Below are positions 54,489 through 62,611 of a stretch of DNA of 64,000 bases, piece after piece. The notes under the pieces were generated by a model. The model saw only the letters and a program-made list of their open reading frames with translations, was not told where the DNA came from and searched no databases. Both the position numbers and the translations under genes were made by a program. Position 1 is the first letter of the stretch. Each line of letters starts with the position of its first letter. Source of the stretch: Glycocaulis sp. (lineage in GTDB: Bacteria; Pseudomonadota; Alphaproteobacteria; Caulobacterales; Maricaulaceae); the NCBI GenBank assembly GCA_022565665.1, contig JAIUMI010000012.1, forward strand, positions 1 to 64,000. The letters run 5' to 3'.

Positions 54489-55378
54489 AGCGCCTTTGAG
54501 AGCGCGCGGGCGAAGACCTCGCCCATGCCCGGCGCGTTATCGGGATAATAGAAGGGCTCGATCAGCTCGATCTCCATCAGCTTGAGCGCGCCATCGCCCC
54601 CGCGCACCATGTCCACGCGGGCATAGAGCAGCGTCTCCACGCCGCAATGGGTGCACGCGGCCTCCAGGCACTGACGGGCCAGCGCGATATCGGCAGGAGA
54701 GGAAACGTGGGGCGTGTCCACCCCGCCATAACTGCCCTGGATCCGGTAATCACCCGATGCCGGCCGCTTGATGACGGTGTGGGAGTGCTCTCCGCCGAAG
54801 AAGAGGAAAGAGTACTCGCCCTCTTCTGCAATGGACGGCAGGAAGGCCTGGATCATCGCGCGTTCTGGCGGCAGCAGAGCCGGATCGGGCAGGGGTTCGC
54901 CGCGCTTGACCCGTGCCTGGCGCCAGGCACCCGCACCGATCACCGGCTTGATAACCAGATCATCGCTGCCAAGCGCCTCAAAGGCCGCCCCTATCACTTC
55001 AGGTGTCGCCGCTTCGGCCCAGAGTGTCTCGATGACCGGCGCGCCGAGCCGTGCCAGATCGCGCAAGTATGTCTTGTCCATATTCCAGCGCACGACATCA
55101 ACCGGGTTCAGGAGCGGGCGCGACGCGCTGGCCGCCGACAGCACGTCGAGAAAGCGCGCAGACTTGTCCCAATAATCCCAGGCCGGTCCCACGATCACCG
55201 CCTCGTAGTGCTCCGGCTCGAACCCCTCGTCCCAGACAATCGTCTCCAATGCGAAGCCGGCATCCCGGCACGCAGGGTCAATCGCCTTCATCTGCGCGGT
55301 CAGTTCGTGCGCGTCGCAGCGCGCCTCGGGGCGGCCCTCAATCACATTGGAGGAAACCAGATAGGCGATGCGGCGCAT
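54485..55378 (-). CDS. ATP-grasp enzyme, glutathione-synthetase-like, substrate unknown
   Basis: 297 aa protein of the RimK/glutathione synthetase/DcsG-like group. It opens RRIAYLVSSNVIEGRPEAR, with AVIVGPAWDYWDKSARFLDVL before the ATP-grasp core (DDLVIKPVIGAGAWRQARVK, core VIKPVIGAGAWRQ), the phosphate lid YSFLFFGGEHSHTVIKRP and the metal site LMEIELIEPFYY. Such enzymes ligate a carboxylate to an amine or similar. No partner gene gives the pathway away. ATG at 55378 has AAGGA upstream; a longer frame has no support. Divergent from the PfkB kinase. Confidence 0.85.
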   Translation of the reverse strand: MRRIAYLVSSNVIEGRPEARCDAHELTAQMKAIDPACRDAGFALETIVWDEGFEPEHYEAVIVGPAWDYWDKSARFLDVLSAASASRPLLNPVDVVRWNMDKTYLRDLARLGAPVIETLWAEAATPEVIGAAFEALGSDDLVIKPVIGAGAWRQARVKRGEPLPDPALLPPERAMIQAFLPSIAEEGEYSFLFFGGEHSHTVIKRPASGDYRIQGSYGGVDTPHVSSPADIALARQCLEAACTHCGVETLLYARVDMVRGGDGALKLMEIELIEPFYYPDNAPGMGEVFARALSKAL

Positions 55379-55536
55379 GAGGCGATCCTTGGCGGGTGTC
55401 CGGTATAGCCGGTCTAACCCGCCTTCTGGCCCCGTCAAGAATGCCGGCGCAGGGGCAGGACTTGTTATGCCGGACCTGCCGGGCTAAGCCCCTTGCGGCA
55501 TTTCCCCAAAGATCAGGCAGACAAGGACCAAACCCC

Positions 55537-56547
55537 ATGGCTTCCACGCGTTATGATGTGACCGGCGTCGGCAACGCTATTGTCGATGTGATCGCCAGCG
55601 CTGATGACGCCTTCCTGGCCAGGCACACGATCGAGAAGGGCGCGATGACCCTGATCGACGAGGCGCGCGCCAAGGAGCTCTATGCGGCCATGGGGCCGGG
55701 TCAGGAAGTGTCCGGCGGTTCGGCGGCCAATACGCTCGCGGGTATCGCCAGCCTCGGCGGACGGGGCGCCTATATCGGCAAGGTGGCCGATGACCAGCTC
55801 GGTGAGATTTTCGGCCATGATCTGCGCGCTGCGGGTGTGGATTACGCCACGGCACCGCTACAGAACGGGCCGGCTACAGCGCGCTGCCTGATCCTCGTCA
55901 CCCCGGACGCGCAGCGCTCCATGAACACCTTTCTGGGCGCTTCCACCCTGTTCTCCAAGGGCGATGTCGATGCCGAACGCATTGCCGCGGCCGAGATCAC
56001 CTATCTGGAGGGGTATCTCTATGACCGCGACGAGGCCAAGGCGGCTTTCGTTGAAGCCGCCCGGATCGCCCGCTCGGCCGGACGCAAGGTGGCACTGACC
56101 CTGTCAGACCCGTTCTGCGTGGACCGCCACCGCGACAGCTTCCGTGATCTGGTGGCCAATCATGTCGACGTGATCTTCGCCAACGAGGCCGAGCTGAAAT
56201 CGCTTTATCTGACCGAGGATTTTGACGCTGCGCTGGCGTCCGTGCGCGCCGAGACCCGCATCGCAGCCATCACCCGCTCGGAAAAAGGGGCGATCATCAC
56301 CTCGGGCAGTGACACGGCCGCCGTACCTGCCGACGCGGTCGAGAAACTGGTCGATACGACGGGGGCGGGCGATCTGTTTGCGGCCGGCTTCCTGCTGGGA
56401 CTGGCACGGGGCGCGGGGCTGGAAACCTGCGCGCGGCTGGGCGTGATGGCAGCCGGCGAGGTGATCACCCATGTGGGCGCACGCCCGCTGGTATCACTGG
56501 AAACGATGGCACGCGAGCGCGGACTGGTTATCCCGCCGGCCGCGTAA
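55537..56547 (+). CDS. PfkB-family carbohydrate/adenosine kinase
   Basis: 336 aa. The start YDVTGVGNAIVDVIASAD and the block EVSGGSAANTLAGIASLGG match adenosine-kinase-like members of the PfkB family. The second signature DTTGAGDLFAAGFLLGL (D273-D279, catalytic D279) is intact. The substrate may be adenosine, inosine or a sugar; the MTLIDEARAKELYAAMGPG block is common to the alphaproteobacterial group annotated as adenosine kinase. ATG at 55537 with AGGA upstream. Stands alone. Confidence 0.92.
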   Translation: MASTRYDVTGVGNAIVDVIASADDAFLARHTIEKGAMTLIDEARAKELYAAMGPGQEVSGGSAANTLAGIASLGGRGAYIGKVADDQLGEIFGHDLRAAGVDYATAPLQNGPATARCLILVTPDAQRSMNTFLGASTLFSKGDVDAERIAAAEITYLEGYLYDRDEAKAAFVEAARIARSAGRKVALTLSDPFCVDRHRDSFRDLVANHVDVIFANEAELKSLYLTEDFDAALASVRAETRIAAITRSEKGAIITSGSDTAAVPADAVEKLVDTTGAGDLFAAGFLLGLARGAGLETCARLGVMAAGEVITHVGARPLVSLETMARERGLVIPPAA

Positions 56548-56705
56548 AGGGGCCCGTTGCCGGTTACCTGCCCTGATATTCAACACGTTAACGGGACCTG
56601 TCCGCGTCCTTAACGCCATTTTCAACAACTTGTCCGACCTTACGCTTCCCTTGTTGTCCTACCGGCCCGAAATCCCGGCCGGACAGCCAAGCCGTGTGAG
56701 GTCCT

Positions 56706-58805
56706 ATGGCACCGCTGCGCCACGCCCTGTCGCGCATGATGCGCTCTCTCGTGATGAAATTCACGGTGCTGTGCGCCATCGTACTGCTGGCGGCCACGGT
56801 AGTGATGACCAGCATTGGCTATATTTCCAATACGCATGACAACCGGGAAACCGCGCAGGCGCACGCGCAGCTGATCTCGCAGCTGTTTGCCGCCAATCTG
56901 GCCGAGGAATTCGTCACGCGCGATGCGCGCCGCATGACCCTGAACCTGAACAGCTTTGTCGAGCGCGGTGACGTTCAGGGCGTCTATATCGCCGATACGT
57001 TGCGCGAGGTTGTCGTCACGGCGGGCCAGGTCGATCTGTTGCCAGGAGACCGCACGGGCGACGCCCTGGTGCACGGCGCGCTCGGCTCGGTGGACAGCCG
57101 GGTGGAGGTGCAGGGCGATCTGATCCGCGTCGCCCACCCCATCATGCATTCAGGCCGGCTGTCCGGCGTGGTGGTGGTCGACGTGCCGACGGCGGCCGTC
57201 TCGCGCGCAGCGTCCGACATATTGCAGCGCCAGCTTCTGGTGGGTCTGGTGGCTCTGGTCATCTTCCTGCCGGTGGTGGCGCTGGTGGTACGCACCTCCC
57301 TGGGGCCGATCCACAAGCTGACAGAGGCCGCGCGGCTTGCTTCATCGCGCAAGCTGGACCTGCGTATTGATGTGCGCACGGGCGACGAGCTGGAAGTGCT
57401 GGCCAATGCGTTCAACCGCATGTTTGCCCGGCTGGATGCCTCAATGAAGCGCATCCATCGCCTTGCCTATGTCGACATGGTGACCGAGCTGCCCAACCGC
57501 GAGCGTTTCCGCAAGGAAGTCGAACGGGTGACGCGGCGCGCCGAGGATGACGGCTCTGCCGGCGCCGTGCTCTTCCTGGATCTTGACCGGTTCAAGCGCG
57601 TCAACGACTCCCTTGGCCTTGGCGAAGGCGACAGGCTGCTTGAAGCCGTGGCGCGGCGCCTGCGCGAGACGGCGCGCGGCTGGGATCTCTCCCAGGGTGA
57701 TGATGGCGCCGAACCTTCGCTCGTGGCCCGGCTGGGCGGAGATGAGTTCACCGTTCTCCTGCCTACCCTGCGCGACCCGGCCGATGCCGCCCGCGTGGCA
57801 CGCCGGATCATCGATGCCGTGCGCCGCCCGTTCGAGATTTCCGGCCACCGCGTCTTCCTGGGCGTGTCGGTCGGCGTGTCGGTCTTCCCGCGTGATGGCG
57901 GAGATCCTGAAACCCTGCTGCGCCACGCCGACCTCGCCATGGCGGCGGCCAAGCGTTCAGGCGGCAATGCCTTCGAGTTCTTCGAGGCGACCATGAACCA
58001 GACCGCGTTTGAGCGCCTGGTGCTGGAAGGCGAGTTGCGCGAGGCCGTGCGCGATGACCAGCTGGTGGTCTATTACCAGCCCAAGATTTCCATCAAGGAT
58101 GGCTCGATTGCCGGTGTGGAAGCCCTGGTGCGCTGGAACCATCCCACCGCCGGCCTGCTCTCGCCGGGCACCTTCATCCAGGCCGCCGAAGAGTGCGGGC
58201 TGATTGGGGATATAGGCAACTGGGTGCTGCGCCATGCCTGTGAGGAAATGGCCGGGCTGTACAAGCGCGGGCTGAACATCCCGGTGGCCGTGAACGTGTC
58301 AGCCGTCCAGTTCGAGGACGAGAAGTTCAGCGACACGGTGCTGGATGCCCTGCGCGAAACCGGCCTGCCGGCGAACGCGCTGGAGCTGGAACTGACCGAA
58401 TCCACCGCCATGCGCCAGCCCGAGCGCGTGCTGGAACAGATCGCGCCGCTACGCGAGCGCGGTGTGAGCTTTGCCATCGATGATTTTGGCACCGGCCACT
58501 CCAGCCTGTCCTATCTGACCCGGATGCCGTTTGACGTGTTCAAGATCGACCAGAGCTTCGTGCGCGACATGGCACGAGATGAACATGCACGCATCGTGGT
58601 CGAGACGATCCTGGCCATGGCCAAGGCACTGAAGCTGCAGACCGTCGCCGAAGGCGTGGAGACCAGCGAGCAGCTGGCCTTCCTGCGTGATCAGGGCGCC
58701 ACGCTGGCGCAGGGCTATCTGTTTGCCCGGCCCATGCCGCTGACTGATCTGGTACGCTTCGCGGAAGGCGAGGCCGCTGCCTCAGCGCGGGCAAGGACAG
58801 CCTGA
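56706..58805 (+). CDS. Membrane GGDEF-EAL protein, c-di-GMP synthesis and breakdown
   Basis: 699 aa. N-terminal helix (KFTVLCAIVLLAATVVMTSI), a periplasmic sensor region of about 140 residues (LNSFVERGDVQGVYIADTLR), a second helix (LLVGLVALVIFLPVVALVV), a HAMP segment (RIDVRTGDELEVLANAFNRM), GGDEF and EAL domains. The active site GGDEF is intact at 344-348, and the EAL motif at 472-474 (EALVRWNHP) with DDFGTGHSSLSYL and KIDQSFVRDM is also intact, so both activities look possible. The start has AGG 5 bases upstream. No partner gene adjoins; the sensed signal is unknown. Two TTAAC sites lie 95-120 bases upstream. Confidence 0.94.
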   Translation: MAPLRHALSRMMRSLVMKFTVLCAIVLLAATVVMTSIGYISNTHDNRETAQAHAQLISQLFAANLAEEFVTRDARRMTLNLNSFVERGDVQGVYIADTLREVVVTAGQVDLLPGDRTGDALVHGALGSVDSRVEVQGDLIRVAHPIMHSGRLSGVVVVDVPTAAVSRAASDILQRQLLVGLVALVIFLPVVALVVRTSLGPIHKLTEAARLASSRKLDLRIDVRTGDELEVLANAFNRMFARLDASMKRIHRLAYVDMVTELPNRERFRKEVERVTRRAEDDGSAGAVLFLDLDRFKRVNDSLGLGEGDRLLEAVARRLRETARGWDLSQGDDGAEPSLVARLGGDEFTVLLPTLRDPADAARVARRIIDAVRRPFEISGHRVFLGVSVGVSVFPRDGGDPETLLRHADLAMAAAKRSGGNAFEFFEATMNQTAFERLVLEGELREAVRDDQLVVYYQPKISIKDGSIAGVEALVRWNHPTAGLLSPGTFIQAAEECGLIGDIGNWVLRHACEEMAGLYKRGLNIPVAVNVSAVQFEDEKFSDTVLDALRETGLPANALELELTESTAMRQPERVLEQIAPLRERGVSFAIDDFGTGHSSLSYLTRMPFDVFKIDQSFVRDMARDEHARIVVETILAMAKALKLQTVAEGVETSEQLAFLRDQGATLAQGYLFARPMPLTDLVRFAEGEAAASARARTA

Positions 58806-58852
58806 TTTGTGTGTCATTTTCGCAACGCACAACACCTTTCTACAATTTAATT

Positions 58853-59053
58853 GAACAAGCGGCCCCAGTTGTGGCATAAATGCACTTGCGGGCCGCGCAC
58901 ACTCTGACCCGCTCGCTCTGGCACGGCGTCGTCCCCGCAATCCGTCCAGGGTCAGGCCAGCGCCGGTGGATCCCCTCCCGGCGCGGCATAGTGGCAGTAA
59001 AGCGGCCCAACCGGCGCCCGATGGTCCCCTCACCATCGGGCGCCTTCTTTTTT
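58853..59053 (+). ncRNA. Candidate structured small RNA ending in a strong terminator
   Basis: The 309-base gap after the GGDEF-EAL gene holds no credible gene but a chain of perfect stems: GCGGCCC/GGGCCGC (58859-58896), CTGACCC/GGGTCAG (58904-58955), GCGCCGG/CCGGCGC (58960-58984) and a 13-pair terminator (59013-59044). A promoter-like TTCGCA-N16-TACAAT lies at 58819-58846, pointing to a transcript of about 200 bases. It matches no RNA family I know (not 4.5S, 6S, tmRNA or RNase P). It could instead be a long 3' untranslated region. Confidence 0.45.
59013..59053 (+). terminator. Strong rho-independent terminator
   Basis: GGCGCCCGATGGT and ACCATCGGGCGCC form a perfect 13-pair stem around CCCCTC, followed by TTCTTTTTT. 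It ends either the candidate small RNA or the GGDEF-EAL transcript 208 bases downstream of its stop. Confidence 0.95.
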
Positions 59054-59114
59054 GATGCCTGTTTCTGGCAGTCCCGCCCTGTTACCGGCGCGGGCGCCGC
59101 GCTAGACAGTCGCC

Positions 59115-59729
59115 ATGACACCGTCCGACGCCCCCGATTCCAGTGAAGACGTGATTGCGCGCCTGCTCGACGAGATACCGCTGCTCTACAAGGCGCGGGC
59201 CTTCGCCGAAAGCATTGCCGATCCGGCCTTCTTCTCACGCCTTGGCGAGCGGCTGGACAGCCGCGAGGTGACGTTGGCACGCGCCTATCTAGACGGGCTG
59301 GGCTTCCCCGACGCTGATCCCGCCCCGCTGGGCAGCTGGGAGGATGCTGCGATCGCTGCCGAAGCACTCGACACCGATCCGCTGGCCTGGGAGGCAGAAG
59401 AGATGCTGCGCGCAGGGCTGGTGGAGCGCGCGCTGGAACGGCTCGACCGCGAGGCGCTGGACGCCGCGCTGATGCTGGTGGCCTCCGCCATTGGCGAGCT
59501 GGCGCGCGAGGCGGCTGAAGCCGCCGCCGCGATCGATGACGTCTACGATGAAACCGTGGTCAACACAGCCGCCGGCGGGCTGATACAGGCCGCCCATGGC
59601 GCGGTGCTGGTCCTGCTGGCCGAAGCCGAGGACGAGGAGCCCACCCATCCCTTCCTCGCACGCTGGCGGCTTTATGTGCGCGGGCGCTGGCCCGTGGGCG
59701 TTGCCGGAGTCACCTACAACATCCTCTAG
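59115..59729 (+). CDS. Hypothetical helical acidic protein upstream of xthA
   Basis: 204 aa, soluble, very rich in Ala, Glu, Asp and Leu and predicted almost entirely helical (ERALERLDREALDAALMLVA; ELAREAAEAAAAIDDVYDET). The C-terminus changes character (FLARWRLYVRGRWPVGVAGV). I do not recognise a family. The ATG at 59115 lies 62 bases after a strong terminator, so it begins a new transcript, and xthA follows 23 bases after its stop; the two probably share an operon. Confidence 0.75.
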   Translation: MTPSDAPDSSEDVIARLLDEIPLLYKARAFAESIADPAFFSRLGERLDSREVTLARAYLDGLGFPDADPAPLGSWEDAAIAAEALDTDPLAWEAEEMLRAGLVERALERLDREALDAALMLVASAIGELAREAAEAAAAIDDVYDETVVNTAAGGLIQAAHGAVLVLLAEAEDEEPTHPFLARWRLYVRGRWPVGVAGVTYNIL

Positions 59730-59752
59730 CCTTTATATTCCAAGGAGCCGCC

Positions 59753-60562
59753 ATGGCCGCGATGAAGCTTGCCACGTGGAACATCAACTCGGTGCGCCTG
59801 CGTATCGACCAGATCGCGAAATTTGCCGATATGGCTAGGCCGGACGTGATCTGCCTGCAGGAAATCAAGTGCATGGAGGACCAGTTCCCGGCCAAGGCCT
59901 TCAAGGCGATGGGCTACCCCCATTTTCACGTAACCGGCCAGAAAGGCATGCATGGCGTGGCGACCGTCTCGCGCGCGCCGATCGAGGTGCTGGAGGACTG
60001 CGCCGTCTGCCCCAAGGCCGAGGCGCGCCATCACGTGGTGAAAATCGACGGGGTGGAATTCCAGAACTATTACATCCCCGCAGGCGGCGACGAGCCGGAC
60101 GTGGATATAAATCCGCGCTTTGCCCACAAGCTCGACTTCCTCGCCCGCTTTGGTGATTACCTGAAAAAGCGCGGCAGGAAGGGCGGCGATGTGGTGCTGG
60201 TTGGCGATCTCAATATCGCTCCGCGTGAGCATGATGTGTGGTCACACAAGCAGCTGCTCAAAGTGATCTCCCATACGCCGGTAGAGACCGAAGGCCTTGA
60301 AGCCGCCCGCGAAGGGGCTGGCTATGTGGATGTCGCCCGCGAGCTGATCGCAGAGCCGGAGAAGATCTACACCTGGTGGAGCTATCGCAACCGCGACTGG
60401 AGGAAGTCCAACCGGGGCCGCCGGCTGGACCATATCTGGGTGTCACCGTCCCTTGCTGCCGCCGCCACCGCCCATGGCCGCGAGGGCTTCACCATCTGGG
60501 ACGAAACCCGCGACTGGGAAAAACCCTCCGACCACGTGCCGGTGACGCTGAAACTGGGCTAG
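59753..60562 (+). CDS. xthA: Exodeoxyribonuclease III
   Basis: 269 aa DNA repair enzyme: AP endonuclease and 3'-5' exonuclease of the EEP superfamily. Motifs: LATWNINSVRLR, VICLQEIKCMEDQFP with the catalytic Glu, VVLVGDLNIAPREHDVW, RGRRLDHIWVS and DHVPVTLKL. The start at 59753 has GGAG 5 bases upstream; an internal ATG three codons later is possible. It acts on abasic sites after oxidative base damage. Probably co-transcribed with the preceding hypothetical gene. Confidence 0.96.
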   Translation: MAAMKLATWNINSVRLRIDQIAKFADMARPDVICLQEIKCMEDQFPAKAFKAMGYPHFHVTGQKGMHGVATVSRAPIEVLEDCAVCPKAEARHHVVKIDGVEFQNYYIPAGGDEPDVDINPRFAHKLDFLARFGDYLKKRGRKGGDVVLVGDLNIAPREHDVWSHKQLLKVISHTPVETEGLEAAREGAGYVDVARELIAEPEKIYTWWSYRNRDWRKSNRGRRLDHIWVSPSLAAAATAHGREGFTIWDETRDWEKPSDHVPVTLKLG

Positions 60563-60573
60563 GCCGGCGCGGT

Positions 60574-61707
60574 CTACTCCACGCCGTGCTCGTGCGGGAT
60601 GAGTTCTTCGTTATCCAGCCCGGTTTCCAGCCGCCAGGCTGCCTCCAGTATGGGGCGCTTGAACCAGACATCGAACCGGCCCGCCCAGAACGGATCGCCG
60701 CCGGCAAAGCGGGGTTCCAGCGCACTCCAGTCGAAATGCTCGCGTACACCGTCAAGATCATGGCCTTCGGCCACTAGCACTGCCGTCTGGTCGGCTATGG
60801 ATTGCAGGGTCTCGGTCAACAGGTCGACATAGGCCCAGTCCGTCATCAGGCCGCCATGGCCGGGCACGATCAGGTCCACGTCAAATTCCCGCAGGCGCCT
60901 GAGTGCGGCCGCCCAGCTTTCCGGATAGCTGAAAAACCCGTACGGCGTCGGATGCACCACGGCGTCGCCCGCTGCGATCATACGCGCATCGGGAATGTGC
61001 AGCATGATGTCGCCTTTGGTATTGCCATGACCCAGATGAACAAGGCTGACCACACGCCCTCCCAGATCAATCTCCAGACTGTCCTCGAACACCAGATCGA
61101 TCTCGGGAATCCGCCCCGCACGGCCCTGCGCTTCGATCAGGTCGACCCAGACAAGCCCCTGCTCCAGCCAGAGCCGGTTGGGTTCGGGAAGGTCGGGATT
61201 GGCCAGTGCGCCTTCCAGTTGCCCGCGAAGCGCGCCTGGCGGTGTGGCATCGGGGTTGCGCGCGGAGTCCATCAGCGTGCTGTCCATAACGGCGCGGGTA
61301 AAGCTATGGCTGACCGTAACGGCTTCCGGCCACGCCTCGCGCAGCGGGCCGATGCCCAGATGGTGATCGCCATGCCAGTGGCTGATCGCGATATGGGTGA
61401 CCGGCAGGTCCGTTTCGGTACGGATCTTCTCCGCCACACGTTCGGCCTGCAGAGGCGTGCCTCCGCCATCGAAGACCAGAGCGCCCGTCTCGCCAATCAC
61501 GATCACGCTGGTCCCGGTTACCGGGAAGCGTGCCGACTGGGGCCGCACACCGACCCAGATGCCCGCCGCAGGGCTTGTCCAGTCCAGTTCGAACGGATCG
61601 CGTTCAGCGCTGAAATCCGGGGCGGGCGGGGGAGTGTGGTCGTGAGTCAGCGTGCCGGCATGGGCTGAGAAAACCAATGTCGCAGCGATTGCCATGGATG
61701 AGAACAT
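60574..61707 (-). CDS. Exported MBL-fold metallo-hydrolase
   Basis: 377 aa. Signal peptide MFSSMAIAATLVFSAHAG, then a metallo-beta-lactamase domain with SHWHGDHHLG (the HxHxDH motif), VSLVHLGHGNTKGDIMLHIP and IVPGHGGLMTD. The domain resembles class B-like hydrolases and the zinc metallohydrolases of quinoprotein systems, but no partner genes confirm that. Whether it acts on beta-lactams cannot be told from sequence. The ATG at 61707 is preferred because it gives a proper signal peptide; the longer frame would put 13 residues before it. Converges with xthA. Confidence 0.88.
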   Translation of the reverse strand: MFSSMAIAATLVFSAHAGTLTHDHTPPPAPDFSAERDPFELDWTSPAAGIWVGVRPQSARFPVTGTSVIVIGETGALVFDGGGTPLQAERVAEKIRTETDLPVTHIAISHWHGDHHLGIGPLREAWPEAVTVSHSFTRAVMDSTLMDSARNPDATPPGALRGQLEGALANPDLPEPNRLWLEQGLVWVDLIEAQGRAGRIPEIDLVFEDSLEIDLGGRVVSLVHLGHGNTKGDIMLHIPDARMIAAGDAVVHPTPYGFFSYPESWAAALRRLREFDVDLIVPGHGGLMTDWAYVDLLTETLQSIADQTAVLVAEGHDLDGVREHFDWSALEPRFAGGDPFWAGRFDVWFKRPILEAAWRLETGLDNEELIPHEHGVE

Positions 61708-61811
61708 GCGCGCAAGATTCCTGTGAAATGAGTGGGTTGGCGCCACGCTAGACAGGTCCGCTCCGCCATGCAGCTTAACGAATGGTCATGGGCGGGTAAT
61801 GCGCCGCCTTG

Positions 61812-62600
61812 TCAGGGCTCCAGCGCAATCACGCCGCACTGGCCGCCGAACTGACCGGCATAGCCGTCGCGTGCGGCCCGGCGCGATGAGAAGAAGCGGG
61901 CGTCGTCAGCGAAGGTGCAGGCGCGTATGCGGCTGATCCGATCCACCGTCACCCCTGCCGCAACGAGTTGGCGATACACCGCCTCGGCCACATCCAGCCC
62001 CGCCCCGCCCTCGAGGTCGCGCGGACCGGTAAGGGCGTCATCGAGCGTTCCGAACAGGGCCTCGAACTCTTCGAGCACTTCCGGGCCGACGCGGTAATTC
62101 TCCTTCGAGATCGCCGGGCCGATGGCGGCGCGTAAGTCTTCAGACCTCGTTCCATAGGCCTCGCCCATCGCCTCGATCGTGGCGCACGTGATCTTTTTCA
62201 CCGTGCCGCGCCAGCCGGAATGGACCGCGCCAACGGCATGGTTTTCCGGGTCATGCAGCAGGACCGGCACGCAGTCCGCTACCTGAGTGCACAGGGCAAG
62301 GCCCGGCACATTGGTGATCAGCGCATCGCCATCGCCCGCCGCCCACGTCTCCGGCCAGTCATCGACCCTTATCACCCGCGCGCTATGCACCTGATTGGCA
62401 AAAACGAGGCGTTCCAGGCCCAGAGCGCGGGCGACGCGCGCGCGGTTCTCGGCTACATGGTCCTTGTTGTCATCACGCGACCAGGTGAGGTTCAGGCTCT
62501 CATACGGCCCCTCGCTTACCCCGCCTGTACGCGTGGTGAAGGCGTGGACGAGGCCGTCCCCGGCAAGGCTCTGCGCGTAGAGAAACTCCAGATCGCTCAC
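61812..62600 (-). CDS. pgeF: Polyphenol oxidase/purine nucleosidase family protein (PgeF/YfiH)
   Basis: 262 aa protein of the YfiH/DUF152 family. Key blocks are HAFTTRTGGVSEGPYESLNL (core RTGGVSEGPYESLNL), ANQVHSARVI, ADCVPVLLHDPENHAVGAVHSGWRGT with the Cys and His that bind zinc, and AIGPAISKENYRVGPEVLE. E. coli PgeF removes misplaced L-Ser from peptidoglycan precursors; mammalian FAMIN acts on purine nucleosides. The GTG at 62600 has AAGGA 7 bases upstream; a TTG at 62615 overlapping the selO stop is the alternative. Same strand as selO, coupled to it. Confidence 0.93.
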   Translation of the reverse strand: MSDLEFLYAQSLAGDGLVHAFTTRTGGVSEGPYESLNLTWSRDDNKDHVAENRARVARALGLERLVFANQVHSARVIRVDDWPETWAAGDGDALITNVPGLALCTQVADCVPVLLHDPENHAVGAVHSGWRGTVKKITCATIEAMGEAYGTRSEDLRAAIGPAISKENYRVGPEVLEEFEALFGTLDDALTGPRDLEGGAGLDVAEAVYRQLVAAGVTVDRISRIRACTFADDARFFSSRRAARDGYAGQFGGQCGVIALEP

Positions 62601-62611
62601 CCGCCCGTCCT

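Noticed and set aside
58853-59053. 4.5S, 6S, tmRNA or RNase P RNA.
   Set aside because: The conserved GGAAGG-type SRP loop, the 6S single long stem and the tmRNA/RNase P cores are not present.
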